A stretch of DNA of 64,000 nucleotides from Methylumidiphilus sp963753955 (GTDB lineage Bacteria; Pseudomonadota; Gammaproteobacteria; Methylococcales; Methylococcaceae): NCBI GenBank assembly GCA_963753955.1, contig CAVWEM010000005.1:62001-126000 (forward strand). Reading direction: 5' to 3'. A model generated the notes under the pieces. It was not told the DNA's origin. It made no database searches and worked only from the letters and a program-made list of their open reading frames with translations. Positions 56,028 to 64,000 of this stretch are shown here, in pieces. The stretch's first letter is position 1, and every line of letters starts with the position of its first letter. Position numbers and translations under genes: made by a program.

Positions 56028-57017
56028 GCCAGCTTCACGATACCACCTGACAGTCCTATCGATGCCTTCCGCAACGCCGTATGCAGGCGAAATGCCCAAT
56101 GTCTGCGATAGTTTTTGGTTGGAATAAGCCATATCCCGGGTCATTGCCCGGAACAGCCTTTGAGAAAGCGGCAATGTCTTTCCAGACAATTTTGTTGCCA
56201 TATCGCAAGCTGTGGCCAGTAAGTATCCCAAAAAATATGGAATTCGCAGAATAGGGCGCTTCGTTCCCAACGCGTTGACTATGCAGGAAACCAGTTCATT
56301 CAACTGACAGGGTTTGTCGGCTGCAATTAATACTTCCCCATGGGTTCTGGCATCATTTTTAACAGCCACAAGAACGTCTATGAAATCTCGGATGTAATAG
56401 AAATTCGTATGATTTTTGCCATTCCCAAAGATGGCAAACCGCCCTTGGTTGATTGCTTTGACAAGTTCGTAAATGCTGCCCAAATGATTTTCGCCAAATA
56501 ATGCGGTGGGGCGAAGCACCGTGATCGCGAATCCATTTCCAGACATGGACAACAACAAATCTTCCGCAGATTTCTTGCTTTTTCCGTAAGAACTAACGGG
56601 GAGGCCATTGGCTTCGTCGATTGGCAAGACCGGGCCTGCTTCGCAGGCAGCAATGCTGCTAACATAAATAAAGTGCCGGACACCTGATTCCTTGCAGGCA
56701 GCGGCCAGTCTCTGTGTGCCATGCACATTAATCTGTTCCATTAGACTGCGTTCAGCATCGGATTCCTCAATGGAGGAGTGAGCCGCCAAATGGAAAACCG
56801 TGTCCACGTGAGTTACTGCTTCCGTTAAATCGTCGGCGGTAATGTCCGCTTTTAGCCATTGCACAGAGGCTCCGAATCGTTGTTCCATCCCGCTTGCAAG
56901 CTCACTTCTATGCACTGCGATTATCTTGCTCGATCCTGCCTCCTCAATCAGCCTTTCCAATAAAGCGGAGCCGACAAAACCGTTTGCGCCGGTCACTAAC
57001 ACAGTTGTATTTTTCAT
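56019..57017 (-). CDS. NAD-dependent epimerase/dehydratase
   Basis: 332 residues of the extended SDR family: VLVTGANGFVGSALLERLIE (NAD motif), VFHLAAHSS, FIYVSSIAACE, the catalytic YxxxK in SSYGKSKKSAEDLL, and RPTALFGENH. Closest in feel to UDP-glucose 4-epimerase-like or 3-beta-HSD-like enzymes of polysaccharide or lipid metabolism; substrate not deducible. Monocistronic as far as visible. Confidence 0.85.
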   Translation of the reverse strand: MKNTTVLVTGANGFVGSALLERLIEEAGSSKIIAVHRSELASGMEQRFGASVQWLKADITADDLTEAVTHVDTVFHLAAHSSIEESDAERSLMEQINVHGTQRLAAACKESGVRHFIYVSSIAACEAGPVLPIDEANGLPVSSYGKSKKSAEDLLLSMSGNGFAITVLRPTALFGENHLGSIYELVKAINQGRFAIFGNGKNHTNFYYIRDFIDVLVAVKNDARTHGEVLIAADKPCQLNELVSCIVNALGTKRPILRIPYFLGYLLATACDMATKLSGKTLPLSQRLFRAMTRDMAYSNQKLSQTLGISPAYGVAEGIDRTVRWYREAGLI

Positions 57018-57375
57018 TTGCAGTCAGAATAGTAAGACTCAAAGTGGACGCGGTAAGGCGTGATGGGTAGGGCAACAATGCAAAGCAATTGCGCCGTATG
57101 GCAAGGTTCAACATCTGTTACGGTTTGCCATTCTGCCCGACGTGGGCTGGTCTGGCAAGATGCAGATCGGATACACATTCGCAACGCGAAGGTGCGCGGC
57201 CACTTGAAAGGCAGTATGAATCGACAAAAGCTGGACTGATCATTTCGGATTCCGACCAATAGATTTGACCGAGTTCTATTGCGCCACGAATTGTATAACC
57301 TTCCTGAATTGCCGCCGTCCATGCCATTTGGACGCTTTGGAACACCGCAATCATCGCCATGGTTTTCTTTTGCAC
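57014..57375 (-). pseudogene. Remnant of a hypothetical gene next to IS1 copy 2
   Basis: The minus strand shows FQSVQMAWTAAIQEGYTIRG, AIELGQIYWSESEMISPAFV and DSYCL, then after a one-base shift near 57205 VAAHLRVANVYPICILPDQP. The RGAI-x-G-x(8-10)-GPA-like pattern recalls a widespread family of hypothetical proteins with a cyclase-like fold. The 5' end is cut at the IS1 insertion (57402), and nothing of it remains on the far side, where topA ends. Confidence 0.4.
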
Positions 57376-57401
57376 CTGTGAACGGTTAGTGTCAATTACC
57401 G

Positions 57402-58223
57402 GGAGGTGGGTTTAATTGATTTATTAAGTATGGTAGAGCATAAAATTTTCAAGCTTCTTAGGCAACCATTCCAATGGCGTATCAAATTGTTTTGTGCAAG
57501 TATTGCAACAGTTCCGAGGTTGTCCGTTACGGCACCCAAAGCGGTCGTTCCCGGTTTCGCTGCAAGGAGTGCGGGCGAATATTCAAGACCGACTGCGTGT
57601 ACCGGGCCTACGAGCCTGGCGTCAAAGACCAGATTGTGGACATTGCCATGAACGGCGGCGGCATCCGGGATACTTCGCGCATTCTGGGTATCGGCAAAAA
57701 CACCGTCATTTCCACGCTAAAAAAAGCTCCGCTGAAGTGGTCGCCGTCAACCCTTACATCGGTACGCGTGAGATCGCCGTCGAAATCAGGCATCCCCTTG
57801 ATTCTCCAGTGGATGTTCAGGCAGACGAGCAATGGGGCTACGTCGGCGACAAAAAGAACCAACGCTGGCTCCGGTATGCCATCGATGCCGTGACAGGCTG
57901 TGTCCTGTCGTTCGTTTTCGGGCGGCGCCAAGATGCGGTGTGCGAGCAATTGATCTCAAATTTGAAGGCATTCAATATCCGGACCTATTACACAGACGAT
58001 TGGGGCAGCTATTCCGCACTCATCCCTAAAGACAAGCACGTCATTGGCAAGCAGCATACTCAAAAAATAGAAAACAAAAACCTTTTGTTGCGAACCCGGA
58101 TCAAGCGATTGGCGCGCAAAACGATCTGCTTTTCAAAATTGGAAGCACTTCACGACACGGTGATAGGGTTGTTTATAAATAGATACTGCTTTCAATCTCA
58201 ATAAATCAATTAAACCCACCACC
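57402..58223 (+). mobile_element. IS1-family insertion sequence, copy 2 (822 bp)
   Basis: Same terminal inverted repeats as copy 1. Target duplication AATTACCG is exact (57394-57401 and 58224-58231). It differs from copy 1 by a handful of substitutions and by one A in the poly-A run (A7 here, A8 there). Inserted 20 bases beyond the topA stop codon. Confidence 0.95.
57474..58204 (+). CDS. IS1-family transposase requiring -1 frameshift
   Basis: The InsA-like frame (57474 onward) leaves the transposase sense after the A7 run near 57719-57725. The InsB-like DDE part (QADEQWGYVGDKKNQRWLRY to the end at 58204) lies in the -1 frame. Slippage by -1 on the A7 run would yield the same 243-residue protein seen fused in copy 1, as in canonical IS1. 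Confidence 0.85.
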
Positions 58224-58243
58224 AATTACCGGACTAAAAACGA

Positions 58244-60130
58244 TTATAGTCTTGGCGCTCTCTCATGGGCTAGGTTTTTCGCCACCGGCTCCCCCGCCCG
58301 ATCCGGCAAGGTCAGCTTGCAGCCTTCCCGAAACCCCGAACATCCCCAAAACCAGCCGTTTTTCCCGTTGATCCGCCGCAAAGGCTTGCCGCATACCGGG
58401 CAGGAATGCTGGGGTGCGGATTCGTCAATCTCGGTTTTCGGCCCGAACGGACGATGGGATGGACCGGGCAACGCCCCGATTTCCCGCTCCAAAATCGCAT
58501 GGATCTCGGCGACGACATCGATATATTTCAGTCTGCCTTGGGCAATTTCATCCAGCTTGTCTTCCATCTTCGCGGTGAATTCATAAGCCAGGAAACTGAA
58601 CGCGGGTTTAAGAATATCCACCACGGCCTTGGCGATGTCGGTCGGGTGCATCATTTTGCCCTTGATGACGACATAGCCTCGTCGCACCAAGCCCTCCATG
58701 ATCGCCGCATAGGTCGAAGGCCGACCTATCCCTAAACGCTCCAAAGCCTTGACCAGTCCGGCCTGGGTATAGCGCCTCGGCGGCTCGGTTTTTTTCTCGA
58801 CGAGCTTTGCGTCCTTGGCGGTCAGCCGGTCGCCGGCTTTCAGCGGCGGCACCGGGTTGTCGCGGCCTTCGTATTCGCCTTCGTCCGCCGCGTCGCCGCC
58901 GGTCAACGACAGCCAACCCGCGAACTTTAGCCGTTCGCCTTTCGCGCCGAAGCGCAACGTCTTGCCGTCCAACGCTTCGACCGACTCCATGACCGCCTGG
59001 CGCACATCGTAAACCGCCGCCGCCATCTGCGAAGCCACCGCCCTTTCCCAGATCAACTGGTAAAGCGAACGCTCGGACGCATCGCCCCCCGCCGTCCGCT
59101 GGTTGAGGTGGGTCGGGCGGATGGCTTCGTGGGCTTCCTGCGCCGACACCTTGGCCTGCCAGGTGCGCGGCTGCGGCGACAGGGGCATTTGGTTGCCATC
59201 GCAAAAAGCGCGGATTTCGGCGACCGCCTCGTCCGACAGATTCGGGCTGTCGGTGCGCATATAGGTGATCAAGCCTTGCTCGAACAAAGCCTGGGCCACG
59301 TCCATGGTTTTCTTCGGGTTCGTGTTCAGCTTGGCCGAGGCGGCTTGCTGCAAGGTCGAGGTGGTGAACGGTGCGGGCGGCTCGAAGCGGCGCTCGTGGT
59401 CGCGGAAACCCACGACCTTTACCTCCCTGACTTCGGCGACGCGGCGGGCGAAGGCTTCGTCGGTCCAATGCTCCTCGCCCTCGGGCAGCAGCGGCTTGGG
59501 TAGCCAATGCGCCCACCAGTCGCCCGCCGGGCCGTCGAAAAACAAAGTCACGCCGAAATGCTTGATCGCCGTGAAATTCTCGATCTCCCGCTCGCGCTCC
59601 ACAACCAGGCGCAGCGCGGGCGACTGCACCCGCCCGGCGGACAGCTTCGCATCCATGCGTCGGCACAATTCCGGCGAGACCCGGTAGCCGACCAACCGGT
59701 CCATCGACCGCCGGGCCTCCTGCGCGGCGACCCGATCCAGGTCGATCTTGCGCGGGGCTTGCATCGCCGCTTTCACCGCCTTTTCGGTGATTTCGTTGAA
59801 ACAGACCCGTTCGGGGTTTTTCAGTCTTAAGGCGACTTGCAAATGCCAGGCGATGGCCTCGCCTTCGCGGTCTGGATCGGTCGCCAAGTAAATCCGCCCG
59901 GCACTTTGAGCCATCACCTGAAGCTTTTTGACATGCTGGACGGCGCGTTTGAGGATTTCGTAATGGGGTTTGAAGTCCGGCGGACCCAAGCCCATTTCAT
60001 GCTCGGGCAAGTCGCGGACATGGCCGAAGCTGGCTTGCACATTCCAGCCCGGCCCCAAGATGGCGCGGATTTTTTTCGTCTTGTTGGGACTTTCGACGAT
60101 CAGCAAATGAGTCGGGGTCGTATCGGCCAT
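58244..60130 (-). CDS. topA: Type IA DNA topoisomerase, short form
   Basis: 628 residues. TOPRIM: LLIVESPNKTKKIRAILG...YLATDPDREGEAIAWHLQ. Active-site Tyr in GLITYMRTDSPNLSDEAV; SAGRVQSPALRLVVERE and GIGRPSTYAAIMEGLVRRGY are conserved. Only one C4 zinc finger remains at the end (HSCPVCGKPLRRING...GCSGF..GCK), and the chain is about 240 residues shorter than E. coli TopA. This size resembles topoisomerases of integrative elements and plasmids; it could also be the chromosomal relaxing enzyme of this lineage. Relaxes negative supercoils. Confidence 0.88.
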   Translation of the reverse strand: MADTTPTHLLIVESPNKTKKIRAILGPGWNVQASFGHVRDLPEHEMGLGPPDFKPHYEILKRAVQHVKKLQVMAQSAGRIYLATDPDREGEAIAWHLQVALRLKNPERVCFNEITEKAVKAAMQAPRKIDLDRVAAQEARRSMDRLVGYRVSPELCRRMDAKLSAGRVQSPALRLVVEREREIENFTAIKHFGVTLFFDGPAGDWWAHWLPKPLLPEGEEHWTDEAFARRVAEVREVKVVGFRDHERRFEPPAPFTTSTLQQAASAKLNTNPKKTMDVAQALFEQGLITYMRTDSPNLSDEAVAEIRAFCDGNQMPLSPQPRTWQAKVSAQEAHEAIRPTHLNQRTAGGDASERSLYQLIWERAVASQMAAAVYDVRQAVMESVEALDGKTLRFGAKGERLKFAGWLSLTGGDAADEGEYEGRDNPVPPLKAGDRLTAKDAKLVEKKTEPPRRYTQAGLVKALERLGIGRPSTYAAIMEGLVRRGYVVIKGKMMHPTDIAKAVVDILKPAFSFLAYEFTAKMEDKLDEIAQGRLKYIDVVAEIHAILEREIGALPGPSHRPFGPKTEIDESAPQHSCPVCGKPLRRINGKNGWFWGCSGFREGCKLTLPDRAGEPVAKNLAHERAPRL

Positions 60131-60219
60131 TCAACCGTTAAAGTGTTGGCAGGATATGTTTCACGGGGGCCACCCTTGGCCGGACAGATTGTCGGCCAAG
60201 GAATGGCGAATGGCGGGGA

Positions 60220-60655
60220 TTATAGCGCGGCAATATCGTTGAGGATTTGCTGGGCGTGGTTTTCGGGCGTGACATCGGGGTAATACAGCACCACCTTGCC
60301 GTCGGCGTCCAGCACCCAGGTCACGCGCAGGTGGCGGGGGCCGGATGGTCTGAGGATGCCAAGCTCCGTGCCTAAGGCGGCGTCTTTGTCGGTGGCCAGT
60401 TCAAAAGCCAAGGCGAATTTTTCGCAGGAAGGCTGCGTGGGAGTCGGCGTCGTCCACGCTGACGCCGAGGATGCGGATGTTCCGTGCGTCATAAGTCGGT
60501 TTAAGCTTTTGGAACTCGTTGGCCTCGATGGTGCAGCCGGGGGTGTCGTCCTTGGGATAAAAATACAGCACAGTGTAAGCGCTGCCATCCAGGCTCACCG
60601 GGCCAGCCGGGGTGGTCAATTTTTCGATGGGGAAAATGCTGCCTATTTGACTCAT
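60220..60655 (-). CDS. bcp: Thioredoxin-dependent peroxiredoxin (Bcp/PrxQ), one frameshift
   Basis: A start at ATG 60655 gives MSQIGSIFPIEKLTTPAG, then YFYPKDDTPGCTIEANEFQK with the peroxidatic Cys; the PrxQ resolving Cys (five residues on) is replaced by Glu-Ala, so it is a 1-Cys type. The frame shifts at a T-run (60418-60422, one base too long), after which FALAFELATDKDAALGTELG and RVTWVLDADGKVVLYYPDV complete about 144 residues. Confidence 0.85.
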
Positions 60656-60945
60656 GGTCGTGTCTCCAGGGGGGTGGTCTGAACCTTCAGGCGGAACCGG
60701 CAAAGGCCGGAACCGGGTGCAGGCATTCTTCATGACTTGGAAGCCTATATCAAGCCTTTGAAAAGTAGGGGAGGCGGGTCAGGCCGCTCCGACCATCCCG
60801 TAGTCGGCGCAAGGCAAGCCTTGCAGTCCGAAGTTTTGCGGGGTGGCAAAGAAAATAAATCGGTCTGATGTCTGGCAAACCGGCTGATGCCGGTGCTAAA
60901 ATCCGGCGTCGATTCAAAGGTGTAGTAAGATGCTACGTCAATCCT
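60656..60945. other. Intergenic region upstream of bcp and tRNA-Arg
   Basis: No convincing gene. The frames that cross it look like shadows. A tRNA promoter would be expected within the last 80 bases, but I cannot pick a clear -35/-10 pair. Confidence 0.3.
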
Positions 60946-61022
60946 GCCCCGGTAGCTCAGATGGATAGAGCATCCCCCTCCTAAGGGGAAGGTCGCACGT
61001 TCGAATCGTGTTCGGGGCACCA
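60946..61022 (+). tRNA. tRNA-Arg (anticodon CCU)
   Basis: 77 bases with CCA encoded. The acceptor GCCCCGG pairs with TCGGGGC with one G-T pair; the anticodon loop CTCCTAA carries CCT; the T-loop is GTTCGAATC. tRNA-Arg(CCU) genes are common integration sites. The DNA to the right carries a type I methylase and toxin-antitoxin parts, but I see no integrase or repeated tRNA end in this window. Confidence 0.94.
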
Positions 61023-61030
61023 TAAAATCA

Positions 61031-61066
61031 AAGGCTTGCGCGGTTTTTCGGGCAAGCCTTTTTATT
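61031..61066 (+). terminator. Terminator of tRNA-Arg
   Basis: AAGGCTTGC pairs with GCAAGCCTT across a 12-base loop and continues into TTTATT. Placed eight bases after the tRNA 3' end. Confidence 0.75.
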
Positions 61067-61128
61067 GGGGTAACGCTGGGATAACTTTTGGAAAAATTCC
61101 GGGGCTTGTTCGCGCCGGTTGCCACACG

Positions 61129-61153
61129 AAAAAAAACCGCCAAGGCAGGCGGT
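61129..61153 (-). terminator. Rho-independent terminator reading leftward
   Basis: Read on the minus strand, ACCGCC pairs with GGCGGT across a six-base loop and is followed by T8. No minus-strand gene is visible to its right, so its source transcript is unknown. The remaining 61154-61398 holds no gene I can support. Confidence 0.55.
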
Positions 61154-61398
61154 CTTGCTGGTGCTGGCCGGAAACGTCGGGGGATTCCGGCCCCGGACAG
61201 ACGGGCAAAGGCAAGCCCCAAAGCTTCCGGCTGGATCGGGGGCAAGGCTCAGGGCTTGGCCGTGTCGCCGTGTTACTGGCTCGGTCGGACAAGTGCAAGG
61301 CAGGGCTTCCCTTGCCCGTTGCGTTGCATAAAGCCCCGTAAAGCCATGTTAAACTAAACGCACCATTTCTTGCTTTCGCCATTTTGGAGGGTTTAAGC

Positions 61399-61614
61399 AT
61401 GTCCACTTTTAACGCCGCGCCGGATAAATCCGCCTCACGGTTTTGGTCTGCCTTTTGGGAAGGCATGGCCGGGGCCGGGCTTCATCGCCCCGTTGCCCGC
61501 CGTGTCCGGCCTCCCGCAGACGATCTTTCCGCCCTTCGTTCCGATTGGGGAAAAATCGGAAAAGATTTCCATGCGGCCATCCGCAAAGCCAAAACTTCCC
61601 GGCCCGCCGCCTGA
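61399..61614 (+). CDS. Small hypothetical protein before hsdM
   Basis: 71 residues from ATG 61399, which has GGAGG nine bases upstream. SASRFWSAFWEGMAGAGLHR and DDLSALRSDWGKIGKDFHAA are helical. The SDWxKIGxDF segment looks like short conserved proteins often filed next to restriction genes. Function unknown. Confidence 0.55.
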   Translation: MSTFNAAPDKSASRFWSAFWEGMAGAGLHRPVARRVRPPADDLSALRSDWGKIGKDFHAAIRKAKTSRPAA

Positions 61615-61721
61615 TTCCGTTGCTTCCGCGCATTGCCCCGTTCCGCCGGGTCTTTTTTGAAGCCCGCCCTCCCCATGCCCCGCGCCCAGCGGAAGCCACA
61701 CCCGACAAAAACAGCCGTTGA

Positions 61722-63272
61722 ATGAATAACGAATTGAAGAAGACTTTATGGGCGACGGCGGACAAGCTCCGCTCCAACATGGACGCGGCGGAATACAAGC
61801 ATCTGGTTTTGGGGCTGGTCTTCCTCAAATACATTTCTGACGCCTTCACCGAACAACGGGCCGAACTGGAACAGCGGTTTGCCAAGCCGGACGATGAATT
61901 TTTCATTGGCGACCCGCAAGACCGCCCCGCCGCGTTGGAAGACAAGGACTATTACACCCAAGCCCGCGTGTTTTGGGTGCCGCAGCAAGCCCGCTGGGAA
62001 ACCCTACGCGCCCAGGCCAAGCAAGCGGCCATCGGGGTGATTATTGACGATGCCCTTGCCGTGATTGAACGGGAAAACCCGCGCCTGCGCGGGGTGTTGG
62101 ACAAGCGGTTTGCCAGCGCCCGATTGGACGCGGGAAGGCTTGGGGAGTTGGTCGATTTGGTGGCGCAAATCGGCTTCAATGCGGGCGACCATGCCCGCGA
62201 TGTGCTGGGGGAGGTTTACGAATATTTCCTCGGCCAGTTCGCCAATGCGGAAGGCAAGAAGGGCGGGCAGTTCTACACCCCGGCTTCGGTCGTCAATCTC
62301 CTTGTGGAAATCCTCCAACCGACCAAAGGGCGGGTTTATGACCCGTGTTGCGGTTCCGGCGGCATGTTCGTCCAGTCGGAAAAGTTTGTCGAAGCCCACG
62401 GCGGGCGGTTCGGCGACATTTCCATTTATGGGCAGGAATCCAACCCGACGACTTGGCGGCTGGTTGCCATGAATCTGGCTATCCGGGGCATGGAATGCGA
62501 CCTGGGGCGGGAACCTTCGGACAGCTTCCACCGCGACCAACACCCCGACTTGCGGGCGGATTACGTCCTGGCCAATCCGCCGTTCAATATCAGCGATTGG
62601 GGCGGGGAAAGGCTGGCCGATGACCGGCGCTGGGTTTACGGCACGCCCCCGGCGGGCAATGCCAACTATGCTTGGCTGCAACACATCTTGCACCATCTCG
62701 CCCCGCAAGGGCGGGGAGGCGTGGTGCTGGCAAACGGTTCGCTCACCTCCGACCAAAGCAATGAAGGCGTGATTCGCCGGGCCATGGTCAAGGCCGATGT
62801 CGTCGAGTGCATTGTCGCCCTGCCGACGCAACTGTTCTTCAATACCCAAGTCCCCGCCTGCCTGTGGTTCCTCGCCAAAGACAAGACCCGCTCCAACCCC
62901 GCCCGCAAAGGCGACGTGCTGTTCATGGATGCCCGCAAGGTGGGGTTCATGGCCAGCCGCACCCGCAAGGAATTCAGCGAAGCCGACATTACCCGCATGG
63001 GCGACGTATACCGGGCTTGGACGGATTGGCGGGGCTATGCCGACGAACCCGGCTTTTGCCGCTCGGTGCCGCTGGCGGACATCGAAGCCCAAGGCTACGC
63101 CCTCACGCCGGGCCGCTATGTCGGAACCCCGGAAACCGACGATGACGAACTGGCCTTTGCCGAACGCATGGGCGAATTGGCCGCCACGCTTCGCCAGCAA
63201 ATCAGCGACGGGGCGGCTTTGGATGCGGTGATTTTGCAAAACCTTGAGCGTTTAGGATACGGGGAAGCATGA
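61722..63272 (+). CDS. hsdM: Type I restriction-modification methylase subunit
   Basis: 516 residues. The N-terminal HsdM domain (KKTLWATADKLRSNMDAAEY, HLVLGLVFLKYISDAF) is followed by the N6-adenine methylase. FYTPASVVNLLVEI and VYDPCCGSGGMFVQS form the SAM motif; DYVLANPPFNISDWGG is the NPPF catalytic motif; the region FFNTQVPACLWFLAKDK is conserved. Adenine-specific DNA methylation needs HsdS for target choice; hsdS and hsdR are not in the window and should lie beyond base 64000 if the system is complete. Confidence 0.94.
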   Translation: MNNELKKTLWATADKLRSNMDAAEYKHLVLGLVFLKYISDAFTEQRAELEQRFAKPDDEFFIGDPQDRPAALEDKDYYTQARVFWVPQQARWETLRAQAKQAAIGVIIDDALAVIERENPRLRGVLDKRFASARLDAGRLGELVDLVAQIGFNAGDHARDVLGEVYEYFLGQFANAEGKKGGQFYTPASVVNLLVEILQPTKGRVYDPCCGSGGMFVQSEKFVEAHGGRFGDISIYGQESNPTTWRLVAMNLAIRGMECDLGREPSDSFHRDQHPDLRADYVLANPPFNISDWGGERLADDRRWVYGTPPAGNANYAWLQHILHHLAPQGRGGVVLANGSLTSDQSNEGVIRRAMVKADVVECIVALPTQLFFNTQVPACLWFLAKDKTRSNPARKGDVLFMDARKVGFMASRTRKEFSEADITRMGDVYRAWTDWRGYADEPGFCRSVPLADIEAQGYALTPGRYVGTPETDDDELAFAERMGELAATLRQQISDGAALDAVILQNLERLGYGEA

Positions 63273-63294
63273 TTCAGAGAGAGGTAAAAACGCC

Positions 63295-63594
63295 ATGGCT
63301 AAACGCCCCAACCCCGCATTGCTAGACGACGACAACCCCGAATGGACGGCGGAGGATTTCGCCCGCGCCCGGCCCGCCTCCGAAGTGCTGCCGGACATCA
63401 TGGGCGCGGCGCTGGCTGCTGAAATGTTGCAGCCTAAAAAACAAGGCCGTCCCAAGGCAGCGTTGCCCAAAGTGCCGACCGCCATCCGCTTGGATGCCGA
63501 CGTGCTGGATGCCTTCAAAGCCAGGGGCCGGGGCTGGCAGACGCGCATCAACCAAGCGTTGAGGGAATGGCTTGAACACCACCCGGCATCATAG
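63295..63594 (+). CDS. BrnA/DUF4415-type antitoxin, no toxin beside it
   Basis: 99 residues. N-terminal NPEWTAEDFARARPASEVLP and C-terminal ribbon-helix-helix KVPTAIRLDADVLDAFKARG followed by GWQTRINQALREWLEHH. This is the family of BrnA antitoxins, but no BrnT-like gene is upstream: only 22 bases separate it from hsdM. Confidence 0.85.
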   Translation: MAKRPNPALLDDDNPEWTAEDFARARPASEVLPDIMGAALAAEMLQPKKQGRPKAALPKVPTAIRLDADVLDAFKARGRGWQTRINQALREWLEHHPAS

Positions 63595-63632
63595 CCTCCC
63601 GGCGCTGGCTTGCCTGTCGGTACTGTTCGGCT

Positions 63633-63683
63633 TTGGATGCGTTGATTTTGAAGAATCGTGAGGATTTGGGGTATGGGGAATAA
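63633..63683 (+). pseudogene. Fragment of a second hsdM 3' end
   Basis: In frame, this reads LDALILKNREDLGYGE and stops at TAA. It closely matches the intact hsdM C-terminus (LDAVILQNLERLGYGEA). It is a scar of another hsdM copy. Confidence 0.65.
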
Positions 63684-63687
63684 TAAT

Positions 63688-63785
63688 GTAGGCCGGGTCA
63701 GACACGGCTTTTTGCGCCGTAACCCGACGTTTTTCGTAGCGGGTTGGTTTGTCGGGTTACGCTACGCTAACCCGACCTACTCGGC
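63688..63785. repeat. Inverted-repeat element of REP type
   Basis: GTAGGCCGGGTCAGACACGG at the left and TAACCCGACCTACTCGGC at the right are partly complementary. Inside are CCCGAC/GTCGGG pairs, and a CGTAGCGGGTT ... ACGCTACGCTAACCCG motif. Lies between the hsdM scar and the Phd-type antitoxin. Confidence 0.6.
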
Positions 63786-63813
63786 TTAATCTATCGAAAC
63801 CCGGAGTACCGAC

Positions 63814-64000
63814 ATGACTGCTATCAGTGCCAACGATCTTAAAGTCAAAGGGATTGCCGCTATTGAAAATGCCTTGCTGGATCAACCGGAAGCGGTGATC
63901 GCCGTGCGCGGCAAGGACAAATTCGTGGTCATGGATATGGCCCATTACCATTATCTGCGTGAATGCGAGCTTGAAGCCGCGCTGGCTGAAACCCGCGCAG
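63814..64000 (+). CDS. Phd/YefM-type antitoxin, runs off the window
   Basis: The first 62 residues are visible from ATG 63814: MTAISANDLKVKGIAAIENA, then EAVIAVRGKDKFVVMDMAHYHYLRECELEA. This is the N-terminal DNA-binding Phd fold with the ISANDLK start motif. Its toxin, probably ParE- or Fic-like, should follow beyond base 64000. Confidence 0.8.
   Translation, partial: MTAISANDLKVKGIAAIENALLDQPEAVIAVRGKDKFVVMDMAHYHYLRECELEAALAETRA

Noticed and set aside
45424..58223. Composite transposon bounded by the two IS1 copies
   Set aside because: Each copy has its own target duplication.
58608..59666. 352-residue minus-strand frame within topA
   Set aside because: Alternate-frame shadow of the topoisomerase; compositionally biased.
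61031..61398. Attachment site repeat of tRNA-Arg
   Set aside because: I found no second copy of the tRNA 3' end and no integrase in the window.

Overview
The window looks like a chromosomal segment of a Gram-negative gammaproteobacterium. The evidence is lipid A synthesis (lpxB), the tig-clpP-clpX-lon-hupB-ppiD order, scpA-scpB-rluB, hemJ, phrB, an H-NS-like protein and outer-membrane proteins. A surface-type di-heme peroxidase next to a long porin, an assimilatory sulfite reductase with a DUF934 partner and a GH57 glycosidase would suit a Methylococcaceae methanotroph. No methane-oxidation gene is present, so that placement is a guess.

Layout. 0-5 kb: ModE-like regulator end, broken sulfite reductase, DUF934 partner, GH57 glycosidase. 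5-15 kb (mostly minus): Cys-rich protein, lipoprotein cytochrome, lpxB with a patatin-like lipoprotein, Uma2 protein, JAMM peptidase, prmC, mfd. 15-28.4 kb: H-NS-like protein, a 55-residue basic protein, cupin, aldolase, tRNA-Leu, the protein quality-control block, tRNA-Val and tRNA-Asp, a serine protease, phrB. 28.7-29.7 kb: AT-rich two-gene island between 17-bp direct repeats. 30-42.7 kb: housekeeping genes (arfB, hemJ, Tim44-like, cysD, manC, ychF, yciO, M50 protease, scpAB, rluB, RNase T2). 42.7-50.1 kb: accessory region with nested repeats, brnTA, a TIR-like plus HKD-like gene pair cut by an IS1-family element, an integron-integrase stub, a HEAT-repeat gene and an IS5-family element. 50.2-57 kb: tesA/ybbA, then a minus-strand porin, di-heme peroxidase, FMN-binding protein and membrane protein run behind a promoter with a Fur-like site, and an epimerase. 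57-64 kb: second IS1 copy, a short type IA topoisomerase, bcp, tRNA-Arg, then a type I methylase with toxin-antitoxin parts.

Many conserved genes are broken by single-base indels (cysI, DUF934, GH57, mfd, clpP, clpX, lon, hupB, ppiD, bcp), while 26.6-57 kb has almost none. Because essential genes are hit and both halves stay conserved, I read most of these as consensus errors. Coordinates for these genes span all fragments.

The most interesting locus is 44.3-46.4 kb: a predicted TIR-like nucleotide-binding protein translationally coupled to a degenerate phospholipase-D-like protein. The first gene is split by an IS1-family element whose exact removal restores a 180-residue frame. It resembles a small immune-type operon that has been switched off, possibly reversibly.
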